A stretch of DNA of 64,000 nt from Gnetum montanum (taxonomy: Eukaryota > Streptophyta > Gnetopsida > Gnetales > Gnetaceae): contig MNCI01004656.1 in assembly GCA_015680685.1 (NCBI GenBank), positions 1,437,419-1,501,418 on the forward strand. Direction: 5' to 3'. Position 1 is the stretch's first letter. Every line of letters starts with the position of its first letter. This document shows positions 1 through 10,178 of the stretch, piece by piece. A program made the position numbers and the translations under genes. Below the pieces are notes generated by a model. The model had not been told where the DNA came from, did no database searches, and saw only the letters and a program-made list of their open reading frames with translations.

Positions 1-134
1 AACCACTTACAGTAATCTACTTCATGATGCCAAGGAGAAATTTTTAATCATTCATTCTTGGGGGCCTAAAAAGGGATAAGAAACTTAAGGATTTAGAAGT
101 TATCTATAATTTCCTCAATATTCCCCATGATTAC
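1..134. other. Left flank outside the nested stack, unrecognised
   Basis: Sequence that preceded insertion of element E. One frame reads open for about 25 codons and then meets several stops. No family was recognised. The last five bases, ATTAC (130-134), are the left copy of the E target site. Confidence 0.5.
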
Positions 135-1012
135 TGATGAAGTGTATTCAATTAGTTATGTTGATAGGAACTTGTTGATGGGATCTTTTCAATGTAGGAT
201 TTTCCACATTGACATGTACCCATTGATGTGGCACCCAAGTAGGTCTATAAATATGGCACCCTAGTCATGTTAAGAAGGGTTAGAATTTTAGCTTCTCTCA
301 GAACTCTCGTAGTTTGTTTTCGTGAGAGATATAATAATTTTATAGGTACCCACAGTAGGAGTCAATGAGTGTATGGATCTTTGTGCAAGCACTATTGTAC
401 ATGAGCACCATAGTGTGTGTGGCAACAAATATGAGATTTTTAATAAGCCTTGCGGCACTTGGACTAGCTTAATGATTTATTTATACATTTATTATTTTCA
501 CTAATTAAGAAATTAATTAAGTTAGAATAATTAATAGTTTAAGTAATTAATTAATTAAGCTAAATATACTAGCATACATAAGTATGATGAGTTTGAGCAT
601 ATGTATAACACTTGGTAATCCTAGTAGTGCTTAATGCTTGGTCTCCCAGTAGTATTGTATGTGTTTAGGATGTATATGGAAAGTGGGACTAGATACTTAT
701 CTTAGGATAGTTAGTTATTAATTAGTAATTAAATTAGTTGAATTAAGTAATAAATTTATTCTTAATCTATTACCAACCTTAGGTGAACAAAATATAAAAA
801 TAATAAAAATCATGTGCCTCGATTACAGTTAACCATACAATTGAGCCTCATAAGTGTAGTTGGGAAGACAACAATTGTTCCATGATTAGATTTACCTCCT
901 AGATTGAATCTTGTATATCAAAACATTAGGAATCCATGTAATTTGATTGAATCATGCATGAACACCTTAGTGATTTGTATTATTGGGTGTAGGAATACCT
1001 CATTGCTCATCA
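135..1012 (+). repeat. 5' LTR of element E
   Basis: Starts TG and ends CA just before a degenerate primer binding site. TATA box CTATAAATA at 245-253. The U5 part has the degenerate CTTGGTA...CCCAGTAG repeat that is better preserved in element 1. The matching 3' LTR is at 53759-54625. Confidence 0.85.
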
Positions 1013-1031
1013 TTGGTGTTATTATCAAGGA
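1013..1031 (+). other. Degenerate primer binding site of E
   Basis: TTGGTGTTATTATCAAGGA directly follows the LTR. It aligns with the better preserved site of element 2 (TTGGCACTGTTGTCGGGGAC), mostly through C-to-T and G-to-A changes. This resembles the Athila-type tRNA-Asp-like primer site; the tRNA assignment is inferred. Confidence 0.65.
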
Positions 1032-1171
1032 TTTTTAGCCAGTACTGTGCACTGTTAATCTAGGATTAGTGAAAATTACTTAACATTGTTGAAATGAACT
1101 TGAAAAAGTTAAATAATAATAATCAATCAAAACTATACTACAAGCACACTAATAAACTATTTCTAACAAAA

Positions 1172-1912
1172 ATTACTTTTTCTTCTCATAGGTGAGATGA
1201 TTCTAAGTTAATAGTACCAGAAGAATGCATAGTGGTGTCCACTCATCTTGATGAGTTTGTACCCAATTTCACTTATGTCCTCCATTAGGATGAATAAATG
1301 TGGTGGTGATACATGAAGGGAAATGTTGTATTTCCACTTGACCAATCTATTCCCAAGATGCTACTATAAACTCTTACATGGTTGGACATTGAGGAGCTTC
1401 ATAGAGAGTACATTTTGAAAGATCATAACTTCCAAGACTACTGTCCCACTAAGACACAATAAAAATGAGATCAGTAATAGAAAAAGCATTGTGAAGACAT
1501 GAAGTGGAAATGGTTCACTAATCCCTTATTCCTACTAAATCAAAAAGATGATGAGAAACCTCTTTCTAAGGGTTCTCAACATGAAAACTCTCTACCTCTT
1601 GGCTTTGGTGAAGGGGGGCTGAACCCAAATCCTAAATTAGCAATAAAAAATTTAGAGTCTAGTAACAGCAAGTCCCATGGTCATGGGAGCTCTAAGAAAG
1701 GGAGTCAAAGTGGAAACTCAAACAAGCATAATGACAATCACTCCAAGGATCATGGTTGTGACAAGTAGAAAGGAAGTGAAAGATATCATAGTGGTGGTAG
1801 TCCTCCTCCTTCTTCACCCTCTCCATCTAGATTAGCTTCCTCCTCCAAATCTGAAAAGAACCACAAGTGGCATAACAATAATGATAGTTGCAGAGACTAC
1901 TATGAATAAAGG
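1172..1912 (+). pseudogene. Element E gag N-terminal remnant
   Basis: Collinear with the gag start of element 2 (21533 on): the TCTTCTCAT start region, the 'HLDEYIPNF' segment and a Ser/His/Lys-rich stretch ending near 1768. A clean piece of 89 codons starts at 1499 and includes runs such as SSNSKSHGHGSSKKGS. Several stops interrupt the upstream part. Around 1912 the sequence jumps to what in element F is the untranslated region about 450 bp downstream of integrase. The rest of gag and all of protease, RT, RNase H and integrase are therefore deleted. The low-complexity His/Ser region is shared with element 2, so the family assignment rests on collinearity. Confidence 0.65.
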
Positions 1913-2368
1913 GATCGTAGAGGACTTATAACCTTTTCATTAAATAAACTTTTAACAAACTTGTAACATTGGTAGTTTCTAGACTTGGAAAGGATTCAAG
2001 GGTTTGAACAAGGTGTGACTTCAAGGGGACTCAATACTCTATGTACCCTTCTACTTACTTGGGTGCATGAGTGTTTTCATGGATTTTTTACTATTTTATG
2101 TTGAGCAATAACATGAAGTTAAATAAGTTTTTGCATGGTGTGGTTTACATCTAAAAAAATAAACACACACACACACACACATACATAAAAAAATACAAAA
2201 AAATGAAAAATGAAAAAAATGATGATGGGAATTCAAAGCACACCCCTTAGATAGAATAATGAGCTACAAGAACTCGTTATGGAACTAGAAAGACATGTTA
2301 CCCATGCCTAAAGGTCCCATCTAACGAAGTCCTTTCTCACTTCATGCTTCTCTTTTCTTATTTATAAG
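1913..2368 (+). other. Post-pol noncoding region of E, left part
   Basis: Matches the region downstream of integrase in F (about 33460-33860) and in element 2 (about 25230-25560), including the 'ggtgtgacttcaaggggactc' type segment. It holds a (CA)n run at 2163-2182. Element 1 inserted at its right end, with target ATAAG at 2364-2368; the region resumes at 10994. Confidence 0.7.
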
Positions 2369-3037
2369 TGATGAGACGTGATTTGCATAGGCCGCAATAT
2401 CGCATCCGCCACGATATCGCATCCCCAGCGATATCGCATACGTGATATCGCATCTCCCATATGATATCGTGTACGTGATATCACAGTCCGCCACCATATC
2501 TATAAATAAGATGTGACTCTCCCTTGTTCGGGATCCCAGTTTTAGAGTAGCGAAGCTCTGGCAGTTCGATCCCTCCAGAGTTAGATTTTTTTCCCGTGTC
2601 TGCCCACAGTGTGATGAATGTAATTGTACAGTGTCTTTATTCGAGTGTGCCGTACTTGGACATGCACATGACCAGAAATAAAGATTGAGATTACTTCATC
2701 ATTGCAGAATTCACTTTGTTATTTATTTATCTGTTATTTATTTAACATTATTTACTATTTTCTCTCTCTCACCCTTAAACGCCTAGAAGCGGAACGAGTA
2801 CAACTTGATTACGAGCATTTAAGTGTGACTGCTTGGTAGCCTAGTGGTGTAGCTAGGATCTACGCTTGGTAACCCAGTGGCATATTTGGGATCTGTGCTT
2901 GGTAATCCCAGTGGCGTACCTAGGATCTACGCTTGGTAGTCCCAGTGGTAGTCATGCACGAGGTCCAAGATGTGTATGGTTGATCAAGGAATCGGTTGCT
3001 CGTCGCACTTAGGCTAGATTATATTCTCTTACCCTTT
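2369..3037 (+). repeat. 5' LTR of element 1, truncated by the assembly gap
   Basis: Collinear with the 3' LTR at 10083-10988. It contains the GATATCGC palindrome-like array (about 2393-2483), CTATAAATA at 2500-2508, AATAAA at 2677-2682 and a 33-bp tandem repeat starting at 2832. The last sequenced base corresponds to about 10731 of the other LTR, so about 257 bp of LTR plus the primer site fall in the gap. Confidence 0.9.
2832..2955 (+). repeat. 33-bp tandem repeat in U5 of element 1 5' LTR
   Basis: Units begin CTTGGTA at 2832, 2865, 2898 and 2932, with core CCCAGTGGCGTA..TAGGATCTACG. The spacing is 33, 33 and 34 bp. The same array is in the 3' LTR at 10526-10650. Confidence 0.85.
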
Positions 3038-3224
3038 NNNNNNNNNNNNNNNNNNNNNNNNNNNNNNNNNNNNNNNNNNNNNNNNNNNNNNNNNNNNNNN
3101 NNNNNNNNNNNNNNNNNNNNNNNNNNNNNNNNNNNNNNNNNNNNNNNNNNNNNNNNNNNNNNNNNNNNNNNNNNNNNNNNNNNNNNNNNNNNNNNNNNNN
3201 NNNNNNNNNNNNNNNNNNNNNNNN
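3038..3224. other. Assembly gap (187 N)
   Basis: Run of N. By comparison with the 3' LTR, at least about 257 bp of LTR plus primer site and gag start should lie here, so the gap is under-sized unless this LTR carries a deletion. Open frames spanning the N run are artefacts. Confidence 0.95.
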
Positions 3225-5177
3225 GCCACACTTAGTGAGGAAGTTCATTGGAGAACCAATGAGCTATATGACGATGAAGATTGGAGTATACAACCTGAAG
3301 TGGGAGTTTCCTATAAGAATGAACAAAAACAACATCATCATAAAACATGAAAGCCTGACTTACAAGATGACGACGAACCCCCACTGGCCACTACAAGCTT
3401 AACGCAAATACAAGAGGCTATTCGAATCTCATGTAGACATCGTAAAGAGAGCCAACTACCCAAGCTCGATTTAAATAACTTTTCCAAATTTTCAGGAGGC
3501 TATGACTTAGATCCACATCAACATTTACTAGCCTTCTACGATGCCTGCACATGGAATAACATTGATAACAGTTGGCAAAAACTGAAGCTCTTGCCTATGA
3601 CACTCGTTGACCAAGCTAAAGTATGGTATAGATCATTAAAACCAAATTCAATACGACACTGGTCAACAATGGTAGAAGTCTTTAACGAAAAATATCAAAC
3701 CTACGCAAGAGTATCAGCCTTGAGGAAACAAATCCGAGGATGGAAACAAGAAAAACATGAACCCTTGAACATGGCCTTAGAAAGATATTTTTCACTATTA
3801 AACAACTGTCCAGGCCATGGGTTTTCTGAGGAAATCCTAATGTACCATATCATTGATGGGCTACGTAATGAAACAAGAGAGACCTTAGGAACATATGCCC
3901 AAGGTCAACTATACAACCTACAAACCCATCAAATCCAAGAGCTTATTAAGTGGGTAGCAAAAGAAGAAGGAGAAATAGCTACATGGGAGAGTGTTGAAAA
4001 ACATCAATTGGACCAAAATATTAACTCAACAAAGGTCCATGATCATAACAAGGAGATATCAACAAATCTCAAAGTGGAAACATCATCTTTGCCAATACAA
4101 CAATTGTTAGAAGAAGATGAGGCAAAGATCAATAAGATGTTGGATTGGAAGAATCAAAAGTGTGGAGAATATATCAACATCATTGGAGCTAGAGTTTTGA
4201 CAACCCAAGAAGCAGGACAAAATCATAGACATTCGAAAAGAAGGAACGAAGGGAATAAGTGCTCAACTGCTAATCATATGTGTGAATGCAACATATGCCT
4301 GTACGATCACCCCAAGGGCCAATGCCCCATATTGTTACATCTACATGAGCATTGGAGAAACACGTTACATGCAGAGTTTGTACAAAGATACTGTGTTAGA
4401 CCACAGTGGCAACAATCCCAGTCGTGGACGAATCCACCCTTAGACTGGAGGAGCCCTTCATATTTTCCGAATCCGAATGCTTATCATGTTCAACACCCTG
4501 TTCCTTCAACTAGGCCGCCATACTTTATCTCACCACAACACCATTCTCCACAATACTATCAGCCCATACCTCCAACACAACCACCACCTTGCGTACCTTT
4601 CATTCCTCCTAACTTTCAACATTCTTATCCTTTCCCTCCTTCCACAATGCCACCAACTATTCCTAAGGTGTTTGTACCACCGCAACCCACGAACAACACT
4701 TGTGCTGCTGCTACTAACAACAGTGAAGAGCCTCCTCAACATCAAAGACGTCCTTTCTTTAAACACGGCCGTAGGAAGGGACAACATAACTCTGAGGCCA
4801 CTGCATCTTCCAACCCAGCACAAGTCCAACAATGTGGTGCACCCTTACCTTCGAACCCAACGCCTCATGTAACTTCATCAGGGCCACCAACTTACACTCC
4901 AACAACCATAAGGCCCAATGAACACAACCATGGGAGGCATCAGCCCAATCCTTGCATACCATCTAACGGTCCTAAACATCATAGTGGGTCAACTCGTTAT
5001 CCGGGAACTACATCGTATGAAGTGCCCCACTATGCTTATTATAAAGTGTGTGAAATCCAAGGTGATAAGTATGGACCAGCTTCAATATTTTCAATATGCA
5101 AGGATCCTCATTTTCCATTTATTAATCCTTTCCATACTCAACCGTTTAGTTATGGGGGATATCCCCCATTTCAATGA
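3225..5177 (+). CDS. Element 1 gag polyprotein, near-intact, N-terminus in gap
   Basis: The frame is open from the gap edge to 5177 except for one TGA at 3348-3350 (a CGA-to-TGA change would explain it). From the first ATG after that, at 3591, 528 codons remain. The central retrotransposon-gag domain is clear: KVWYRSLKPNSI, the F..KYQTYARVSALRKQI block, and PGHGFSEEILMYHIIDGL, then LGTYAQGQL, typical of Ty3/gypsy gag. A zinc knuckle CNICLYDHPKGQC (C-X2-C-X3-H-X4-C) follows, then a Pro/Gln/His-rich tail. Gag would assemble virus-like particles and bind element RNA. The C-terminus ends in sequence homologous to the post-integrase region of element F, so the stop codon comes from the deletion junction. 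It is the best preserved retroelement ORF in the window. Confidence 0.9.
5145..5160 (+). other. Internal polypurine-tract-like motif at gag/post-pol junction
   Basis: TTTAGTTATGGGGGAT matches the motif found after integrase in F (33013) and at the pol deletion junction of element 2 (24818). It resembles the polypurine tract beside the 3' LTRs. It lies within the end of gag. Confidence 0.6.
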
Positions 5178-6554
5178 CAAGTAGGATTAATAAATATTTT
5201 TCATTTTCTTTAATTTTACAACTTTTTGTTTCTTAGTTTTTCATTTTTCAACTTTTTGCTTTATCTTTTTGTGTGTTTGTATTTTCATGTTTGTGTAAGT
5301 AATCTCGTCTACGAATAAAACACACATGTGGATCATTGGTTGAGGTGTGTTTTATGTTATTAAGTCATGAGTGGTCAATTATTTGACACAGTGAGCTCAT
5401 TACACCCACTCATTCACTCTATAAATAAAGAGCTTCTATTCGAGGGTACAGTGATATTCTTGAAATTTCTAAAACTTAAAATTAATTTTGTGTTATTGTA
5501 TGCAAAATGAAGAAGGGTGGACCAAGAGGGACTGATTAGGGTGTGACATCAAGGGGACTTGCAGATTCTCTTTGGTGACATCTGTGGGTGTTATCATGTA
5601 ATCTGGTTGTACTAAGATCCTTGTAGATCTAATGAAAAATGGGAGTAAGAGTAATCAAAAGGGCACTCAAAAATCAAAAGCTATTCTAGGGGGTCCCACT
5701 GGAAAGACATGCACCCATTCTTGAAGGTTGGCGGCTTCTCTAGATTCAGTAGAGAAAAAAAAAAGAAAAAAAAGGAGAAGAGAAAAAGAAGTGTCATAAA
5801 ACAAAAATCACTCCTCCCTTGCACTAAACGCCAAGGATTGTAAGCCTTGTTGTTATGGTCCTCTCATAGTTGTTCATCATGGGATGAAATAATGCGATGT
5901 CACTAATTAGAAGGATGGACTTGGTCTTGATCTTGGAATGATGGGTTCATGACACCTCAATCATGCTTTTCACGTAGGATTCATTGTGCCCTAGGTCAAT
6001 CACCTCATGTCCCTATCTCTACAATCCCTTTCTACACTTCGCCTCATCTCACTGTTTGTGTAATTGTAGCTCGTGTCCCATGTAACATAGAATTTTCATC
6101 TAATTTCAATGATATTTATATGTGTGTGTTTTGTGGAGTTAGTGCGGATTACATCTAACCCTTCTAGTGCCCACAGATACTTTAAGTGTGATTACACAAG
6201 GGCATAATAGGTTGAAAGCTGCTTTGGGGAGGATCCACTTGTGTAATTTTATTGTAATCTTCATTAATTCTCTATCTAGAACACACAATTTCTTACCCTT
6301 AGCTTAATTTTCATAAATTTCTTTTCCATTTATTAACCCTCAAAACTTTAACGTTCCAATATACCATTGCATTCCCTTTTTTCTTCATAACTGCCAAATT
6401 TTTAATTGCTAAATTCACATCATTATCATTCAAAGTGCCTCTTGAATTCATGTAATTACCCTTGCATATATTAGTCCTTGTCCATGTCCTCATTTTACAC
6501 CAATAATTTCAAGAAAATCATTAAAAATTCGGTCCTTTTCATGTGTCTCACCTT
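5178..6554 (+). other. Post-pol noncoding region of element 1
   Basis: T-rich start, then a region collinear with 33060-34320 of F and 24840-26000 of element 2 (for example the 'gggaggatccactt' block at 6217-6240). It includes an A-rich run near 5755-5790. No convincing coding sequence. Short open frames at 5949 and 6478 have no recognised similarity. Confidence 0.65.
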
Positions 6555-6655
6555 AGTTGGGACAAGATATCACGTACGCGATATCGTGTCCCACGTGATA
6601 TCACGTACGCGATGTGTCGTATGCAATATCGCATCCTATTTACCTATAAATAGGA
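6555..6655 (+). promoter_or_regulatory. Internal promoter-like module upstream of ORF2 in element 1
   Basis: A cluster of GATATCACGTACGCGATATC-like near-palindromes (about 6565-6635) is followed by CTATAAATAG near 6645. This is the same arrangement as the LTR promoters (palindromes, then TATA box), but the sequence downstream is not LTR-like. It sits about 470 bp upstream of the ORF2 ATG. Promoter function is inferred from layout only. Confidence 0.5.
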
Positions 6656-6822
6656 ACCCCCGCTGCAACACTTAGCATGATTTGGCCATTTACGCAGGGG
6701 GAATTTTTGAATTTTTTCTCTACGACTTGCAATTGCGTGACCCTTGCTTTTACACTTATATCTCGCATGCTAGTACTCCTATTTTAATTCTGTTTGAACC
6801 TGCTTGAACCCGGAGTGTTCAG

Positions 6823-6840
6823 TTTAGTTGTGGGGGAGAG
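6823..6840 (+). other. Second internal polypurine-tract-like motif in element 1
   Basis: TTTAGTTGTGGGGGAGAG lies between the internal promoter-like module and ORF2. Element 2 has TTAGTCATGGGGGTATG in the equivalent place (26141). The 3' tract is at 10070-10082. Confidence 0.55.
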
Positions 6841-7093
6841 ACACTTGCCGAAAAGTGCCTAACTTTTTTGAAATTTGTCATCGCCCAAAGGACATCAATT
6901 AGGGTAATTAATACTAACACTTAGAAAAATTGTTCCAAAAATCATATGACCTTAAGTATACAGGGAGATTAATAATGAAACCCACCTAAGTTATAGGATC
7001 CATCATCATAATTTTTGGGCACGATCACACGATAACATAAGATCTTCAATTAAAGGCATGTAGTAAGGTAGAACTTGAATTTAAAAAAAACCT

Positions 7094-7121
7094 TACTAAC
7101 GTTTGACCCATGTGATTGCAG
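7094..7121 (+). promoter_or_regulatory. Predicted branch point and 3' splice site before ORF2 (element 1)
   Basis: TACTAAC (7094-7100) is followed 22 nt later by TTGCAG (ending 7121), directly abutting ATG at 7122. E has TACTAAT and TTCACAG before its ORF2 ATG at 12211. F has TACTAAT and TTGTAG at 34622-34652. Element 2 has TGCTAAT, but its AG is mutated to AA. Conservation across copies supports real splicing of a subgenomic RNA. Confidence 0.65.
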
Positions 7122-9911
7122 ATGGCCTCGAAACGTTCATAGCAGAAAGGTCCTACCCAAGGTGGAGCAAAAAAACCTAGGAGAGGTAGAAGACAAGGTC
7201 CTGCTGGATAACATACCGAACAAGAGGTGCACTCATTCAGTGTCCATCAAGAAGAACCTCCTACTAGATGATCTGGGCAGGCAGAAGGAGGAGTTGCTAC
7301 TATGCCTGAACTGGGACAACAACTCATGTTGCCCCCGGAATGTGTTCAGGCTATCCATACGAAGTCCACAATTGCTTCGGTGATTGTGGAACTTAACTTC
7401 AAATCTTTTGCAGAGTTTGCTCCTAAGGCTGTTAGGGATCACCTTAAAGGGTCTCCCTTATGGCCTGTTCTCTCTGAAAATGGTGCCTGGTACTTAGGTA
7501 AAACATACATGTTCTAGCACAATAAGGAGCAAGGCACCACAGTTAACATCAGTGGTGTCATAGTAGATTTTTCTGCACAGGCGATTTCGGAAGTGTTAAA
7601 CCTTTCGAATTCAGGCCCCCATGTTGCTCAGTTATCCACCCGATCAAACCCTGATGTGCAAAAATATTGGTTAGAGAAGGCTTATGGTAGAGATAAAGCT
7701 TTTGGTGAGTTGACAACGAAAGAGCGAGTTTATTTCAAAATCAAAACCTATCACCTCTTCCCCACTAAAGGTTTGAAAATAATATCAACGTATGCGGTGA
7801 GAGGATGTGCACTGTTGATGGGAAAGGTTAACGCTCACCTTCCCCATCTATATTTGACGAAGATCCTAAGGTGATTCGAAGAACGGAAGTCAGGGAAGAT
7901 GGCACTCCCTTTTCCCTACCTTATTAGAAAACTGTGCCGATGGGCTGGTATTCGGGGATACACAAATGACGTCCTCCAAAAAGCCCAAAATGCCTCTTAT
8001 GCTGAATTATTAAAGGCGCTAGCTCCAAGAAAGAGCACTGGCAAAGAGCTGGGACCAGAGGAAGAAGAAGAAGAACAGATGATTGGATCACCTGCAACTC
8101 AACTTGCAGGACCCAGTCAACCTCCAGCCACAGGTTCCAGCCAACAACAAGAAGCAGGACCCAGCACAGGCTAGGATCCACCACCGCCGCAAGACTATAG
8201 ACCGTCAATGAGCCATTTTAGGGCCATTTCTGAGACGGTTAGTTGGGGAAGTCATGATGATGCAAACATCTTCCATGTCATTGATGATGCTGACTAGCCT
8301 ACTATTTTAGTAGATCGTACACGGGGTGAATTATCAATGCAAACAGAAGGAGGGGAAAGCATATGGTCACAACAGATCTCTAGACATGCTGCATCTTTTC
8401 AAGTGCAGTTAGAGACTGGTGAAGGGGCCACTATGGTGGTTATGCAACACCAGGATGCCACGGAAGCTGCTGAAGTGGTCGCTGACCACATCAAAGAGTC
8501 CTTTAACGTGCCTGTTGTACCACCAGTGGATTTTTCAGGAGCACCGGATGCTCAAACTATTGCTGGAACCTCAATGACTCCTGTGGAACATGAGGATGCA
8601 TTGGACAGATTGCTTCAAACAGGATAAGTTTTGATGTCTCTGTTTGACATCCCCCAAGATGTAACAACAATTCAATCAGACCTCATTTTCACAAAGAGGA
8701 AGCTGGTCCTATTTGACGTAAGGGCAGAGCATGCTGAAGCAAAAGTGCACAAACTACAAGAGCAGCTCATAGCCTTACAAGCAGCATAGCAGGATCCTTT
8801 GCAATTTTTTCCTACAGACTAGCTAGACAATTTTAGAACTGAGCAACTAACAAAAGTAATTGTAGAAAATAAGAAGGTGGCAGAAGAAAAGGAGATGGCC
8901 ACTTGGGATGCCTCCGCAGCTCAAGCACAAACTCACGTGCATCTTAAGGCACTCAAGGCCTTACAAGAAGAGAATAAGAAGTTGGTTGTAGATAATCTTC
9001 AGTTGACTTCTATGGAGAAACAAAAGAATGTTCTGGATGAATGCTTTTATCAATTGCGAGAATAGTTTATTTGGGTCAACTGAGATGTAAGCCATTTAGC
9101 CAGAGAAAATTGAACCCTCTCAATGGAGGAGGTACGCGCTATTCGACAAAAATCAGCCATCAGGATTAGCGCATGGCAGAATGAGGCTAAATGACATGAG
9201 AAGTTGAAGGAGCATTTCTGTGATCAGGTGGGGATGTACAAAAAAATCCTGGAGAAGGAGATCCATATGGCCAAGGCTCAAATCAACAACATCAGTGCCC
9301 AGCACACTGATTGGGGGGCCATATTGGACACTTATGCCTATGCTCACCAAGCGGAAATTAAGACCCGGGACCTACAGATCTAGTACTTGACTGAATACAT
9401 GGAGTTAGCAAACCTTCAATATGCCAACCTAGCCATGTTAACAGTAGGACGCCCCAGATCAGAGCTTGAGCAGTAGGTAGCTTTCACCCATATCAAATAT
9501 GAAGCAGAATTTGCAAAGTGAAAGAAGTTGGCTGAAAAACTAGATGTCGTAAATTCTGAACTTGCGGAGGTAAAAGAAAGCTACCAAGGATAAAAAGATG
9601 TGGCAACTGACTTGGCTCGATGGCTAACAGAGCTTCATGAATACAAAGACAAAGCTAGAGCCTATGAAGAGGAACAATGGGTGTTCGTGGCATGGTATGT
9701 CAAGGCTAATCAAATGTTTCCACAACTACCCTGTCCATGGGAAGTGCTAACTCCATCAAACATAGGAGCATCAGCACAGATGGCACAAGACCCCTGGACC
9801 GAAGAGGAGAAGCTCCAAGCTATTCTTTTGCGTCATCAACCTTCAAAGTTTAGAGCACGTAACAAAGGGAAAGCACCCATGGAGGAGCCACCACCACCAG
9901 GAACTACATGA
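7122..9911 (+). pseudogene. Element 1 ORF2: plant-transposon-protein-like domain plus coiled coil, stopped but unshifted
   Basis: A single reading frame of 930 codons from ATG 7122 to TGA 9909-9911, with 18 in-frame stops and no frameshift. The N-terminal third (about residues 60-300) resembles the 'putative plant transposon protein' domain found in Athila-type and other plant elements: a KGSPLWPVL..NGAWYLGKTY block, ISGVIVDFSAQAISEVLNL, then LTTKERVYFKIKTYHLFPT and LPFPYLIRKLCRWAGI. A Glu-rich and Pro/Gln/Ser-rich linker follows (about 8050-8175). From about 8640 the sequence is rich in Leu, Glu, Lys and Gln, consistent with coiled coil. The tail is Pro-rich. It occupies the env-like position after pol, but no signal peptide or membrane segment is evident. 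Function unknown. The copy in E is homologous but more decayed. Confidence 0.75.
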
Positions 9912-10069
9912 GTTCCACATTTTTGTAGTTGTAGTATTTTTTCTCTATGTTGTGTCTTTCCACATTGTGGCATTAGTCCATTTCTTTTTCTAGTTAATAA
10001 TCCCATACCTATCCACTGTGTAATCACTGAAGCTTATTCTCCTTGTAACTCGAGGATGAGTCTTTATTC

Positions 10070-10082
10070 AATCGTGGGGGTA
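10070..10082 (+). other. 3' polypurine tract of element 1
   Basis: ATCGTGGGGGTA immediately precedes the 3' LTR. Equivalent tracts are TTTAGTCATGGTGGTA (element 2), TTTAGTCATAGGGGTA (F) and TTTAGTCGTGGGAGTA (E). Confidence 0.75.
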
Positions 10083-10107
10083 TGATGAGACGCGATTCAC
10101 ATAGGCT

Positions 10108-10178
10108 GCGATATCGCGTACGCGATATCATGTACGTGATATCGCATCTCCCCTACGATATCGTGTACGCGATATCGC
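10108..10178 (+). promoter_or_regulatory. Palindrome array upstream of the LTR TATA box
   Basis: GATATCGCGTACGCGATATC is a perfect 20-bp palindrome, followed by diverged copies. The TATA box begins about 16 bp after the array. Copies are in the other LTR of element 1, both LTRs of element 2, and the 5' LTR of F (GACATCGCATACGCGATGTC). It has the layout of an upstream activating or repressing site. The CGCG cores resemble the CGCG box bound by plant CAMTA factors, which is only a suggestion. Confidence 0.6.

Noticed and set aside
2163-2182. (CA)n run as a structured element
   Set aside because: Ordinary short microsatellite in noncoding retroelement DNA.
2996-3248. Open frames across the N gap on both strands
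   Set aside because: They consist almost entirely of undetermined bases.
4477-4962. Alternative-frame ORFs inside element 1 gag (4477-4872 plus, 4530-4832 and 4759-4962 minus)
   Set aside because: Shadows of the gag frame in its Pro-rich region.
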